DNA of 64,000 nt. Source: an uncultured Clostridia bacterium (GTDB lineage Bacteria > Bacillota > Clostridia > Christensenellales > Borkfalkiaceae). Under the pieces are notes generated by a model. It saw only the letters and a list, made by a program, of their open reading frames with translations. It made no database searches and was not told where the DNA came from. Positions 52,651-61,229 of the stretch are shown here, in pieces (position 1 is the first letter of the stretch; every line of letters starts with the position of its first letter). Made by a program: the position numbers and the translations under genes. Location: positions 49,814-113,813 of the forward strand of contig CAKNLK010000006.1 in the NCBI GenBank assembly GCA_930989535.1, given 5' to 3'.

Positions 52651-54966
52651 CTTTTCCTCTCCTTTGCCCGAAGGGGCTTTGATTTTATGCTTCGGGCGGA
52701 AGCGCATCAGTCGAAGCGCGTTCCCGACCACGAATATTGAACTCAGACTCATCGCCGCCGCGCCTATCATCGGGTTGAGCGTAATGCCGACTGCATACAG
52801 CGCGCCCGCCGCGATGGGAATACCGATGATATTGTAAATGAATGCCCAGAACAGGTTTTCGCGGATGTTGCGCACTGTGGCGCGGCTCAATCCCACGGCG
52901 CTGCCCAGCGCGCGCAAATCGCCCCCGACGAGCACCACATCCGCCGAATCGATGGCGACGTCCGTCCCGTTGCCCATGGCGATGCCGACGTCCGCCTCCT
53001 TGAGTGCGGGCGAATCGTTGATGCCGTCGCCGACCATCGCGGTCATGCCCATCTTCTTGTTGGCGATGACGATGTTCAGCTTATCCTCGGGTAACACCTC
53101 CGAATACACGTCGGAAATGCCGACCTCGGCGGCGATTGCCTGCGCCGCGCCCGCCGCGTCACCCGTGAGCATCGCAGGGCGAATCCCCTCCGCTTTGAGC
53201 ATCTCCACCGCCTCGCGGCTGCCCTCTTTGAGCGTGTCCGCCACGGCGATGAGGGCAGCGATTCTCTCCCCGACGGAGAGGTACAGCACCGTTTTGCCCT
53301 GTGCGGAAAGTTTTTCCGCCTCCGCGGCGCATCCCGACAATCCGACGCCGTTTTCCTCCATCAATTTTTGATTGCCGATGCGGCAGGCGCCCTGCGCACA
53401 GACGGCGGAGGCGCCCGCGCCGCTCTCATAGATAAAATCCGTCACCCGCTCGAAAGAAATTTTTTCCTCCTTTGCCTGCCCGACGATGCACTCCGCGAGC
53501 GGGTGGTTGGAATTGAGCTCGATGCCGCCCGCGACGGCGAGCGCCGCGCCCCTGTCAAACCCGTTGAACAAGAGAATATCCGTCACGCGCGGCTTGCCCT
53601 CGGTGAGCGTTGCCGTCTTATCCAACAGGACGTTTTTGATGCCGCACGCCTTTTGCAGTGCCTCGGCGTCCTTGAACAGAATCCCCATCGCCGCGCCGCG
53701 CCCCGTCGCCGCCATGACCGCCACGGGCGTCGCCAGTCCGAGCGCGCACGGGCAGGAGATGACGAGCACGCTGATTGCCATATTCAGCGCGCGGGAAATC
53801 TGCACGTCGCCGCCGACCGCGCCGACGATAATCCAAACGACGAGCGTTATAAGCGCAACGAGCAGAACGATTGGCACGAAGACCGCCGCAATTTTATCCA
53901 CCGTCTTTTCGATGGGGGCCTTGGACGCGCCTGCGTTTTTGACGAGCTTGATAATCTTGGAAAGGACTGTATCTTCCCCGACCTTTTCCGCGCGGACTTT
54001 AATGATGTTGCCCTTGTTGACCGTCGCGCTGGTGACGGTATCCCCCACGCCAATTTCGACGGGCAGGCTCTCGCCCGTAATCGCCGACTTATCGACGAAG
54101 GAGCAGCCGAACACGACCTGCCCGTCCGCAGGGATGCTGTCTCCCTGCTTGACGACGACAATGTCGCCCACGCGCATCTCGCGCATCGGGATGATAACCT
54201 GCTCGCCGTTCCGCTCCACCGTGACCGTGTCGGGCGCGAGCTTCAAGAGCTTTTCCACTTCCTCGCCCGTCTTTTTCTTGGAGCGGGCTTCCAGCCATTT
54301 GCCGAGCGTGACGAGCGTTAAAATCATCGCGGCGGACTCGAAGAACAAGTTGTTCATCGCAAGGTCTGCCGCACGCTCGCCGTCCGATACGCCGATGATA
54401 AACATGACGACCAGACTATATAGATAGGAGGCCGCCGAGCCGAGGCTGACGAGCGTATCCATATTGGGGACGCGCTTGATTGCCGCCTTGACGCCGCTCC
54501 TGAAAAACGCAAAGTTGATAAATAAAACGGGCGTGGTGAGAATCAGCTGTACCAAAGCAAAGTTCATTGCGCTCTCGTGCGGATTCCAAAAATACGGCAG
54601 CGGCGCGCCGAACATGTGCCCCATCGTGAAATACATCAGCGGCACCAAAAAGCAGAGGGATGCTAAAAAGCGCGTTTTCAGGTTTTTTGCCGCGGCGGCA
54701 AAGCCCGATTCGCTCTTTTCCGCAATATTTTCCTGCGGCTGGGGGAGCGCGCTTCCGTCGTCAATGCTCGCGCCGTAGCCGAGCCCCTCGACCGCCGCGA
54801 TGATTTGCCCGACGGAAACGGTGTTTTCGTCGAAGTCCACCGCCATGCTCTCACCCATCAGGCTGACTTCCGCTTTCTTTACGCCGTTCATCTTTCCGAC
54901 GGTCTTCTGAATACCCGCCGAACAGGCAGCGCACGTCATGCCCGTCACTTTAAAATTCTGTTTCAT
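52447..54966 (-). CDS. copA: Copper-exporting P1B-type ATPase with C-terminal CopZ domain
   Basis: Pumps Cu(I) out of the cytoplasm. 839 residues: N-terminal metal-binding domain with GMTCAAC (Cys12, Cys15), eight membrane helices, TGES actuator loop, CPC in helix 6 (about residue 405), phosphorylated Asp in DKTAT (about 449), the SNHPLA nucleotide-binding motif, GDGINDSPAL hinge, and after helix 8 a short basic linker and a complete second metal-binding domain (773-839) with GMSCGHC. A C-terminal copper-binding domain is uncommon; see the nested copZ start. Own promoter at 55002-55030. Confidence 0.95.
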   Translation of the reverse strand: MKQNFKVTGMTCAACSAGIQKTVGKMNGVKKAEVSLMGESMAVDFDENTVSVGQIIAAVEGLGYGASIDDGSALPQPQENIAEKSESGFAAAAKNLKTRFLASLCFLVPLMYFTMGHMFGAPLPYFWNPHESAMNFALVQLILTTPVLFINFAFFRSGVKAAIKRVPNMDTLVSLGSAASYLYSLVVMFIIGVSDGERAADLAMNNLFFESAAMILTLVTLGKWLEARSKKKTGEEVEKLLKLAPDTVTVERNGEQVIIPMREMRVGDIVVVKQGDSIPADGQVVFGCSFVDKSAITGESLPVEIGVGDTVTSATVNKGNIIKVRAEKVGEDTVLSKIIKLVKNAGASKAPIEKTVDKIAAVFVPIVLLVALITLVVWIIVGAVGGDVQISRALNMAISVLVISCPCALGLATPVAVMAATGRGAAMGILFKDAEALQKACGIKNVLLDKTATLTEGKPRVTDILLFNGFDRGAALAVAGGIELNSNHPLAECIVGQAKEEKISFERVTDFIYESGAGASAVCAQGACRIGNQKLMEENGVGLSGCAAEAEKLSAQGKTVLYLSVGERIAALIAVADTLKEGSREAVEMLKAEGIRPAMLTGDAAGAAQAIAAEVGISDVYSEVLPEDKLNIVIANKKMGMTAMVGDGINDSPALKEADVGIAMGNGTDVAIDSADVVLVGGDLRALGSAVGLSRATVRNIRENLFWAFIYNIIGIPIAAGALYAVGITLNPMIGAAAMSLSSIFVVGNALRLMRFRPKHKIKAPSGKGEEKMQKILMIDGMSCGHCSARVESALNAIEGVKATVELKKKRAVVETDVADEILVKAVEDAGYKVVKIKE

Positions 54967-55001
54967 AACCCCACCAAATCTCTACCATGATAGTTGCAAT
55001 T

Positions 55002-55030
55002 ATTATAATATACCCGCCGCGCCCTGTCAA
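55002..55030 (-). promoter_or_regulatory. Promoter of copA
   Basis: Minus strand consensus TTGACA (55025-55030), 17-bp spacer, TATAAT (55002-55007). The spacer is GC-rich, without an obvious dyad. Confidence 0.88.
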
Positions 55031-55072
55031 CAAAATTTTCCCGCCGAATACCGAGAAAGATTTGTTCCCCGC

Positions 55073-55101
55073 TTGCTCTCCCGCACGCGGCATGGTATAA
55101 T
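55073..55101 (+). promoter_or_regulatory. Promoter for the nucleotidyltransferase gene
   Basis: TTGCTC (55073-55078), 17-bp spacer, TGGTATAAT extended -10 (55096-55101), 19 bp before the ATG. Confidence 0.8.
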
Positions 55102-55120
55102 GGCGGCAACGGAGGATGAT

Positions 55121-55915
55121 ATGTATCAACACCACATCGATTCGATTGAAAGGCTGAAAGAATATTATCGGGATTGGGAGGGCGTAATTGCCATCGTGCT
55201 GGACGGCTCCGTCGTCAAGGGAAACGCGCGGCCGGATTCGGACATCGACGCAATCGTCGTCGTCACCGAGGAAAAATTCGCCGATTTGAAAAAAGAAAAC
55301 CGCATGACTGAGGTCATCGGCGGCTACTGCACCTACGAGGGCGGCTACTTCGACGTGAAATACAAGACGAAGGCGCTCCTGCGGGAGGCGGCGGAAAAGG
55401 CGAGCGAGCCGACGCGCAACGCCTATGTGAAGGCGCAAATCGTGTATTCGGCGGACGAGGAGATTGCGTCGCTCGTCGAAAAAATTGCGGCATATCCCGA
55501 GAGCGAGCGGGAAGCGAAAATACGGTGCTTTCAGGCAAACCTGTCGCTCAACCAAAATTATTTTATGAACTGCGTACCCGAGAGCAATTCTTATATGCGC
55601 GCGCATATCGCGCACGAAATCGTATACAGCGTGTACCGCCTCATCCTCGCGGAAAACCGCGTGCTGTTCCCCTGCAACCGCAGGCTGGAGGACGCGGTGG
55701 CTTCCTGCCCGCGCCGCCCCGCCGATATATTGGCGCTCGGCGCGAAATTTTTGCAGGATATTACCCACGAAGCGTGCGAGGCGTTCGTCTCCGCCTTTAC
55801 CGCGCAGACGCAGCTACATATGGAGCAAGACCTCAACCGCCTGCTCTCCGATTATACACTCTATTATGAGGATTGGTGGCGAAAAGAATACCCGCCCTTC
55901 CCCAACGAGTGGTAA
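55121..55915 (+). CDS. Nucleotidyltransferase-domain protein (DUF4037-like)
   Basis: The start at 55121 (MYQHHIDS) follows GGAGGATGAT and the promoter; the frame is open further upstream but cannot be transcribed. 264 residues: an N-terminal Pol-beta type nucleotidyltransferase core with GSVVKGNARPDSDIDAIVVV (GS and D-x-D metal ligands), and a helical C-terminal half with YFMNCVPESNSYMRAHIAHEIVYSVYRL. Similar proteins include aminoglycoside nucleotidyltransferase relatives and HEPN/MNT-type modules; the substrate is unknown. Confidence 0.8.
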   Translation: MYQHHIDSIERLKEYYRDWEGVIAIVLDGSVVKGNARPDSDIDAIVVVTEEKFADLKKENRMTEVIGGYCTYEGGYFDVKYKTKALLREAAEKASEPTRNAYVKAQIVYSADEEIASLVEKIAAYPESEREAKIRCFQANLSLNQNYFMNCVPESNSYMRAHIAHEIVYSVYRLILAENRVLFPCNRRLEDAVASCPRRPADILALGAKFLQDITHEACEAFVSAFTAQTQLHMEQDLNRLLSDYTLYYEDWWRKEYPPFPNEW

Positions 55916-55940
55916 ATTAAAAAATTTCAACTTCAAAGTA

Positions 55941-55987
55941 AATATCCCCCCCACTTTTAATATCCCCCACTTTAAGTGGGGGATATT
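55941..55987. repeat. Direct plus inverted repeat block (hairpin)
   Basis: An AATATCCCCC..CCACTT unit occurs twice in a row (55941-55958 and 55959-55972), and the second copy forms a perfect 14-bp inverted repeat with 55974-55987 around one base. It follows the nucleotidyltransferase stop by 25 bp and borders the IS-like scar. Confidence 0.7.
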
Positions 55988-55989
55988 TA

Positions 55990-56135
55990 CTATACAGGGT
56001 GAATTATACTATAAAGTGCAACAGTATGGAGATAAAAAAGGAGTTCATACAAATCAGTGGTAAAATAGAGTTGCGAAACAAATTTACACCAAGGAGATCT
56101 GTATGAACTACCACCATTTTACCATAGAAGGCGGG
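55990..56135 (+). mobile_element. Remnant of an IS30-family insertion sequence (left end)
   Basis: An AAGGAGATCTGT ribosome site leads to ATG at 56103 and MNYHHFTIE, the usual first residues of IS30-family transposases (normally MNYHHFTIEER...). After GAA at 56129 the text changes to unrelated sequence and stops at 56162. The preceding AT-rich stretch with AAAGTGCAACA also suits an IS30 left end. Only the first nine codons survive, so this is a scar; the exact left boundary is a guess. Confidence 0.5.
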
Positions 56136-56146
56136 ATAATTCCTCC

Positions 56147-56746
56147 GTGCGCTTGCGTTTAATCTGCAATTCCTTCTTGCGAATAACAACGATTACTTTT
56201 GCCGTTGTAAGTGTTATTTTAACGTGTATTATTATTTTTACGGATGCAGGGAAAGTATATCAAGATGATACGCCAAGCATGGCGATGTCGGTTATATTCG
56301 GGGCGTTAGCACTTGTGGCTGCGGCGTTGACCTTTATCAATATAAAATACACATGTGGGAAAATAACAGAAAAAAATGCAATTCAGGAAATAAACAGGAT
56401 CAAGATAACAAATGTCGTTCTCGCCCTGTGTATGCCATATGTTCTGATATTCATGTTTGATGTCTTTATGAAACGATCGGATTTGAGTCCGGCAATCATT
56501 ATATTTCATGTGCTTGCCATTTATCTGTCGATAATCAGTTTTATCATGAATGTCGTATTCTCCCGCCGCATAAGCAGATTCTGCAAAGCGGCAAAGAGAT
56601 ATTATTCAAATTTGAATTTATCGAAAAAGCAGCTTAAAAAGCAACCTCTCGGCGAGTTTTATGTCAAGCTGGATAAATATAACGAGTATCTGAAATATCA
56701 AAAATATACGGCGAGAGCAGCGAAAAAGCCGAAGAAACAAGTATAG
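56147..56746 (+). CDS. Four-helix membrane protein of unknown function, possibly 5'-altered
   Basis: Up to 199 residues: four hydrophobic segments (about 12-32, 46-66, 88-108, 114-138) and a basic C-terminal tail ending AKKPKKQV. The frame opens with a GTG at 56147 inside the IS-like scar and has no ribosome site, so the natural start was probably lost or lies at a later codon. Its base composition is more AT-rich than its neighbours, suggesting separate origin. No family is recognised. A good terminator follows. Confidence 0.55.
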   Translation: MRLRLICNSFLRITTITFAVVSVILTCIIIFTDAGKVYQDDTPSMAMSVIFGALALVAAALTFINIKYTCGKITEKNAIQEINRIKITNVVLALCMPYVLIFMFDVFMKRSDLSPAIIIFHVLAIYLSIISFIMNVVFSRRISRFCKAAKRYYSNLNLSKKQLKKQPLGEFYVKLDKYNEYLKYQKYTARAAKKPKKQV

Positions 56747-56768
56747 AAGTCTGATAGCCAAAGCCGCG

Positions 56769-56804
56769 AAAACCCCGACGGAAAATCATTCCGCCGGGGT
56801 TTTT
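56769..56804 (+). terminator. Terminator of the 56147-56746 gene
   Basis: AAAACCCCG.CGGAA pairs with TTCCG.CGGGGTTTTT; T5 tail. Confidence 0.88.
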
Positions 56805-56811
56805 ATCTAAA

Positions 56812-56844
56812 AAGAGATTGCGCCAAAATAAAAGCGCAACCTCT
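56812..56844 (-). terminator. Terminator of the VTT-domain gene
   Basis: AGAGGTTGCGC pairs with GCGCAATCTCT (one G-T pair), followed by TTTTTAG on the minus strand, four bases after the stop. Confidence 0.82.
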
Positions 56845-56848
56845 TCTT

Positions 56849-57940
56849 TTATTTTTTTTCTGCATCGGGCGGGTTACCTTTTTCTCCGCCCATATCTGCC
56901 GTATCCGCTTTTTGTGTCTTACCCGAATCGGTCGGTTCGGCTTTTCCGTTGCTGAGCTCTGCCGTCGAAACGCTTTGTGAAGATACCGCTTCGTTGTTCT
57001 CCGCCGCGGCTTGCTCCGCTAACTTTTTCTTTTTCGACTTGAATAGGTTGAAAAACCATTTTTCGATTTTGTCGCCCTTCTTATACAGCAGAATAAACAA
57101 TGCGATGATGGCAATGCCGATTAAAATCCAAATCAATATACCCCACCAGGTCGTATACGGAATTATGCTTCCGCCGACCGAGTAGCTGGTTGTGACGACG
57201 GATATCGCCCTCGCGATTAACTGCATAACGATAAAATATCTCCACGACATGGTGGAAAGCCCCGTCACGAAGCAGAGTATATCGTCGGGAAAAAGCGGCA
57301 GGAGGAACATAACCGTCAAAATCGTTCTGTCCTTTCCCTTTACTTTATCCAGCCATTTATCTAAGGATTCCTTGCCGACCAGCCACGCGGCGGCCTTGTA
57401 GCCGATGACGCGGCCTATCCAAAAGGCGATGAACGAGCCGATTAAAATGCCGATATAACTGTAGAGGCAGGTTTCCAATTCCCCGAACAGGGCAACGCCC
57501 ACTCCCACCGTCAAAACGCCGGGCAGCGGCAGAAGAAACACCTGCAGCGCCTGCATCACGATAAATACGAGCGGCGCCCAAATTCCGGTGGAATCAATTA
57601 TTTCGCGGAGCGTTTCGATTGATTCAATCTTTTCCCAAATTCCCGTTATCTGCAGGATATACAGCGCTATTAAAAGAACCGCAGCAATCACAAATGCGGT
57701 CAAAAACAGTTTAAAAACCGTTTGGAACCGCTTGAAGAAAAAACATACAGCCGCCGCAACGAGGCAAATTGCTTCGACACAAACAGCGACCGAAGTTATC
57801 ACGACGGCATGCTCGTACAAGAAGCCGGTCTTGAAATTTTTCATGCACAGCACCGTGAAGACGATTGTCAAAACGGCTGAAACTGCAGCAAGCAAACCCG
57901 ATGCCGCTTTTTTAAAAGTTGCTTTTTTGGTAGCGTCCAC
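56849..57940 (-). CDS. VTT-domain (TVP38/TMEM64, DedA-related) membrane protein
   Basis: 363 residues. Several N-terminal membrane helices, then the VTT/SNARE-associated core (about 115-285): PGVLTVGVGVALFGE, GSFIAFWIGRVIGYKAA and FLLPLFPDDILCFVTGL, with the F/G-x-PDD motif of the family. DedA/VTT proteins move lipids across membranes. The last 70 residues are a charged, low-complexity cytoplasmic tail (Lys/Glu/Ser). The start is a GTG with a poor ribosome site; a TATAAT lies about 35 bp upstream. Confidence 0.85.
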   Translation of the reverse strand: MDATKKATFKKAASGLLAAVSAVLTIVFTVLCMKNFKTGFLYEHAVVITSVAVCVEAICLVAAAVCFFFKRFQTVFKLFLTAFVIAAVLLIALYILQITGIWEKIESIETLREIIDSTGIWAPLVFIVMQALQVFLLPLPGVLTVGVGVALFGELETCLYSYIGILIGSFIAFWIGRVIGYKAAAWLVGKESLDKWLDKVKGKDRTILTVMFLLPLFPDDILCFVTGLSTMSWRYFIVMQLIARAISVVTTSYSVGGSIIPYTTWWGILIWILIGIAIIALFILLYKKGDKIEKWFFNLFKSKKKKLAEQAAAENNEAVSSQSVSTAELSNGKAEPTDSGKTQKADTADMGGEKGNPPDAEKK

Positions 57941-57995
57941 TTTTACGCCGTGCCCCCGATAGTATTTATCATATTATATACTTTCTCCGTCAGGC

Positions 57996-58442
57996 TCATG
58001 CTTCGGCCGAAAGATTTTTAATTGCTCCGCGCGCGAGCGCGTCGCAACGGTTGTTGTACTCGTTGTCCGCATGGCCTTTGACTTTTACAAAACGAACCTC
58101 GTGCTCCTTCGTCAAGGCCAACAACTCCTGCCAAAGTTCGCTGTTTTGCACCGCTTTTCCGTCCGCTTTTTTCCAGCCGTGTTTCAACCAGGACGCGAGC
58201 CATCCTTCGTTAAAGGCATTGACAGTATACGCCGAATCGCTGTAAACTGTGACGGAGCACCTTTCCTTCAAGCATTTCAGCCCGGCGATGACGGCGTAGA
58301 TTTCCATGCGGTTGTTGGTCGTGGAAAGCTCTCCGCCGCTAATCTCCTTTTCGACGCCGTTATATATGAGTATCGCCCCATATCCGCCCGCGCCGGGGTT
58401 GCCGGAACAGGCGCCGTCCGTATACAAGTCTACCTTTTTCAT
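57996..58442 (-). CDS. rnhA: Ribonuclease HI
   Basis: Degrades RNA in RNA-DNA hybrids. The start at 58442 (MKKVDLYTDGACSGNPG) overlaps the proC stop by one base (TAATG), so translation is coupled. 148 residues with the four acidic active-site residues: Asp in YTDGACSG, Glu in NNRMEI, Asp in YSDSAY and Asp in NNRCDALA, plus the basic-protrusion WLKHGWKK segment. Confidence 0.95.
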   Translation of the reverse strand: MKKVDLYTDGACSGNPGAGGYGAILIYNGVEKEISGGELSTTNNRMEIYAVIAGLKCLKERCSVTVYSDSAYTVNAFNEGWLASWLKHGWKKADGKAVQNSELWQELLALTKEHEVRFVKVKGHADNEYNNRCDALARGAIKNLSAEA

Positions 58443-59254
58443 TACTCGGAGAGTTCCTCTGCCCTCTTTACGCAGGCGGAAACGGCGCGGTCTATCACGC
58501 CATACAAATCGTCGCGCCTGAAAGAATCGACCGCCTGAATGGTCGTGCCGCCCTTGCTGCATACGGCCGAAATCAACTCGTCTATCGTTTTATCCTCTGA
58601 ATGCCCCACCATATCGGCGCCGCCGAACACGGTGGACACGGCGAGGGTTTTCGCTTCGTCTTCGGTGAGCCCCTGCTTGACGCCCGCTTTGATAAGTCCG
58701 TCGATAAACATGTACACATAGGCGGGGCCGCTGCCGCTGATACCCGTCACGGCGTTGAGCTTTTCCTCCGGAACTCCGAGCACATTGCCCAGGCAATTGA
58801 ACACCGAATCCACAAAGGCGCAGTCGTCGACGGAGTCCTCAAAATCGGACAAATCTACGGCCGTCACGCCGGAGCCGATGGAACAGGGCAGATTCGGCAT
58901 CGCCCGCGCCACGCGAATATCGTCGCCGAACAAAAGATCCTTAATTTTCTGCTTTTTGACTCCCGCCATGATTGTAATGACCTTGTCGACGGGGACGCCG
59001 TGCAAACTATCCGCAACAGCCAAAAAATTTTGCGGCTTGACGGCGAAGAGCAAAAACTCGCAATTATCGGCTACGTCGCGATTATTCACCGTCGTGTTTA
59101 CGCCCAAATATTTGAGCTTATCCAATGCCTCCTGCGAAGTGTCGGCGACGATAATCTTCTTCGGTTTTAAAAAATCCGAGTAAATAGCCCCTTTTAATAT
59201 AGCATGCGCCATAAAACCGCCGCCGATAACGCCAAGTTTATATTGTTTTTTCAT
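58442..59254 (-). CDS. proC: Pyrroline-5-carboxylate reductase
   Basis: Last step of proline synthesis. The start at 59254 (MKKQYKLGVIGGGFMA) follows AAGGAG; the frame is also open upstream through the tRNA, which is chance. 270 residues: NAD(P)-binding GGGFMA, LFAVKPQ, RAMPNLPCSIGSGVTA, and the C-terminal GISGSGPAYVYMFIDGL signature with SKGGTTIQAV. Confidence 0.96.
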   Translation of the reverse strand: MKKQYKLGVIGGGFMAHAILKGAIYSDFLKPKKIIVADTSQEALDKLKYLGVNTTVNNRDVADNCEFLLFAVKPQNFLAVADSLHGVPVDKVITIMAGVKKQKIKDLLFGDDIRVARAMPNLPCSIGSGVTAVDLSDFEDSVDDCAFVDSVFNCLGNVLGVPEEKLNAVTGISGSGPAYVYMFIDGLIKAGVKQGLTEDEAKTLAVSTVFGGADMVGHSEDKTIDELISAVCSKGGTTIQAVDSFRRDDLYGVIDRAVSACVKRAEELSE

Positions 59255-59292
59255 TTTTGACTCCTTTTTTATTTTTCTGTCCGAAAAAATAT

Positions 59293-59321
59293 TTGACTTA
59301 ATCGCGAGAATATTATATAAT
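59293..59321 (+). promoter_or_regulatory. Promoter for tRNA-Trp
   Basis: TTGACT (59293-59298), 17-bp spacer, TATAAT (59316-59321), 11 bp before the tRNA. A minus-strand TATAAT overlaps the same bases and may serve proC. Confidence 0.85.
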
Positions 59322-59332
59322 ATTACATGCTT

Positions 59333-59407
59333 AGGGGAGTGGCTCAACGGTAGAGTAGCGGTCTCCAAAACCGTAGGTTGCGTGTTCGAATCGCGTCTCC
59401 CCTGCCA
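59333..59407 (+). tRNA. tRNA-Trp (anticodon CCA); probable attachment site
   Basis: 75 nt with encoded CCA: acceptor AGGGGAG against CTCCCCT, anticodon loop CTCCAAA, T-arm GCGTGTTCGAATCGCG. The gene is complete and is followed by a terminator and then a tyrosine integrase pointing toward it, the classic layout of a tRNA-integrated element. The att core would lie in its 3' half; the second copy is outside the window. Confidence 0.93.
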
Positions 59408-59411
59408 CAGG

Positions 59412-59450
59412 TTCCCAACCACAATATATTGTGGTTGGGAATTCTTTTTT
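59412..59450 (+). terminator. Terminator after tRNA-Trp
   Basis: A perfect 15-bp inverted repeat TTCCCAACCACAATA and complement, then TTCTTTTTT. Confidence 0.85.
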
Positions 59451-59478
59451 ATACTATATATTGATTAGTTCCCTAATA

Positions 59479-59513
59479 TTGCCCCAAAGTTGCCCTAAAA
59501 GTTGCCCTGAAAA
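59479..59513. repeat. Three direct repeats, candidate integrase arm sites
   Basis: TTGCCCCAAAG, TTGCCCTAAAAG and TTGCCCTGAAAA start at 59479, 59490 and 59502 (11- and 12-bp steps, about one helix turn). They lie between the tRNA-Trp attachment region and the integrase gene, where arm-type binding sites of tyrosine integrases are found. Confidence 0.6.
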
Positions 59514-59645
59514 TTTTGAAAAGGTCACTTTTGTCGTGTCTTTCAACGTCTTTTCAGCACCTATATTATTTTAGCGTAAACGACAGATAAAGTCAATTCA
59601 ATCGCGTCCGTTTTGATGATTTGCCTTTAACCTTATTATATAGTC

Positions 59646-59680
59646 AAAGAGAGAGTCCGCACATAGCGTCCTCTCTCTTT
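59646..59680 (-). terminator. Terminator of the integrase operon
   Basis: AAAGAGAGAG..CGC pairs with GCG..CTCTCTCTTT, two bases after the integrase stop. Confidence 0.8.
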
Positions 59681-59682
59681 CT

Positions 59683-60942
59683 TTACATCTCGAAATCCAA
59701 AGCGTTTATGATCTGCCTCTGTACATTCGGCATCAGGTGGCTATATGTATTCAAAGTTTGCGTTACGTCGCTATGCCCAAGCCGCTGCGAAACGATTAGT
59801 ATGTTCTGTCCCTTATTGATAAGCAAGGAAGCGTGTGAATGGCGAATATCGTGTACGCGAATTCTCTTAACGCCTGCTTTATCGGCATACTCATTCAGCC
59901 GTCGCCTGATTGTTTGGTCGGACAACGGTTCCTCTCCTCCGAAAACAAACCAATCCGAACGATAGCCATATTCTTCTTTACAACGCTTTTGATGCTCCCA
60001 AAGCATTTTAACCAAATTCATGGGCATTAAAACATTGCGATACGATGACTTGTTTTTGGGTGTTGTAATCTCGTAACTTCTTGAAGCGCTGATATGCCAG
60101 CCGAGGTCGGACGACGCCAACGGAATACTTGTCGGTTCCTTCATTCCCTGCGATTTTTGTTTACGATTCAAAGATTTATTGATTCGTACTTCTTTACGCA
60201 CAAAATCAATATCATTCCAAGTCAACGCGAGTGATTCGCCCTTCCGACAACCGGTAAGATACAAGAAAGAAAAATACACTCTAAACAGGTCGTCATCGAT
60301 GGCGGCATAAAACTGCTTGAACTCTTCCTCTGTCCAAAAGAGCATTTCTTTCTTGCGGTCTGTATTTTTGAAGTTCCCTACTCTGCTCACCACATTCTCC
60401 TTCAAATCATGAAATTTGATCCCGTAGTTCAGCATTGCGGTAAAACCGCAATAGATTTTCGCTTTATATTTATATCCGAATCCCTTTGCAATTATCCGCT
60501 CTTGCCATTCCCGTATTTCCTGCGGTGTCAGGGATTCTACTTCCCTATCGCCAAAGTCGGGTAGCACAAACAACCGCAATACATCGCTCGCCGAACGAAC
60601 GCTCCCCGCTTTTAATCGCGAAGATATATATTTTACATATTCTTCATACAAGTCTTTGACAAGTAATTTATGAGAAATAGGTTCTTCTTTTACTGTTAAC
60701 TCTTGTGCTTGGTTAATGCTCACACTTGGAACATCAAGTTCTATATGCTCGTTCGGCGTATCCGATTCATTAAGCAGTATTGTTTCAAATTCTGCTTCCG
60801 CAAGCCGAGCGGCCTTTTTAGTCCCGAATCCTCTTTTCCGAATATCATGGTATTCTCCATCTTCGTAATATTTTATACGAAAATACCATTTGCCTGTTTT
60901 GTTGTCCTTTGACACAATTGGTTCTGCGGCCAGTTTTATCAT
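59683..60942 (-). CDS. int: Tyrosine site-specific integrase of the mobile element
   Basis: Catalyses integration and excision at tRNA-Trp. 419 residues: N-terminal AP2-like arm-binding domain (about 15-50, GKWYFRIKYYEDGEYHDIRKRGF), a core-binding SAM-like domain (about 90-190), and the catalytic domain with Arg in YLTGCRKGES, the H-x-x-R box HDIRHSHAS, LGHSD, and the Tyr nucleophile in TLNTYSHL. All catalytic residues are present. Overlaps the upstream small gene by four bases. Length and layout match Tn916/phage-type integrases. Confidence 0.95.
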   Translation of the reverse strand: MIKLAAEPIVSKDNKTGKWYFRIKYYEDGEYHDIRKRGFGTKKAARLAEAEFETILLNESDTPNEHIELDVPSVSINQAQELTVKEEPISHKLLVKDLYEEYVKYISSRLKAGSVRSASDVLRLFVLPDFGDREVESLTPQEIREWQERIIAKGFGYKYKAKIYCGFTAMLNYGIKFHDLKENVVSRVGNFKNTDRKKEMLFWTEEEFKQFYAAIDDDLFRVYFSFLYLTGCRKGESLALTWNDIDFVRKEVRINKSLNRKQKSQGMKEPTSIPLASSDLGWHISASRSYEITTPKNKSSYRNVLMPMNLVKMLWEHQKRCKEEYGYRSDWFVFGGEEPLSDQTIRRRLNEYADKAGVKRIRVHDIRHSHASLLINKGQNILIVSQRLGHSDVTQTLNTYSHLMPNVQRQIINALDFEM

Positions 60943-61229
60943 TTCTGCGCCTTCCGATTCAATTGTAGTTCTATATCTGCGCTCTTGATGAAATCATCTA
61001 TCTCAATTTGGCAATATGCCATAAACAATTTTGTCGGAATGACATTGTAATCAAGAATACGGTAATTCTTCTGTTTCATTCCTAACAACACTGAATCAAA
61101 GACATCGGCAGCCTTTTTTGCCGAACATTGTAATACCGCCTTTATTTCGCGTTTTCGGATATATGGTTGCAGAAGAATGTGCAGTTTTTCTACGCTATTC
61201 AATTCTTTTTTTACTTTCTTTTCACTCAT
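60939..61229 (-). CDS. Small accessory protein next to integrase (excisionase-like position)
   Basis: 96 residues, basic at the ends, with KREIKAVLQCSAKKAADVFDSVL looking like a helix-turn-helix and a C-terminal FMAYCQIEIDDFI helix. By size, place and four-base overlap on both sides it could be an excisionase or element-specific regulator, but no Xis signature is clear. Confidence 0.6.
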   Translation of the reverse strand: MSEKKVKKELNSVEKLHILLQPYIRKREIKAVLQCSAKKAADVFDSVLLGMKQKNYRILDYNVIPTKLFMAYCQIEIDDFIKSADIELQLNRKAQK

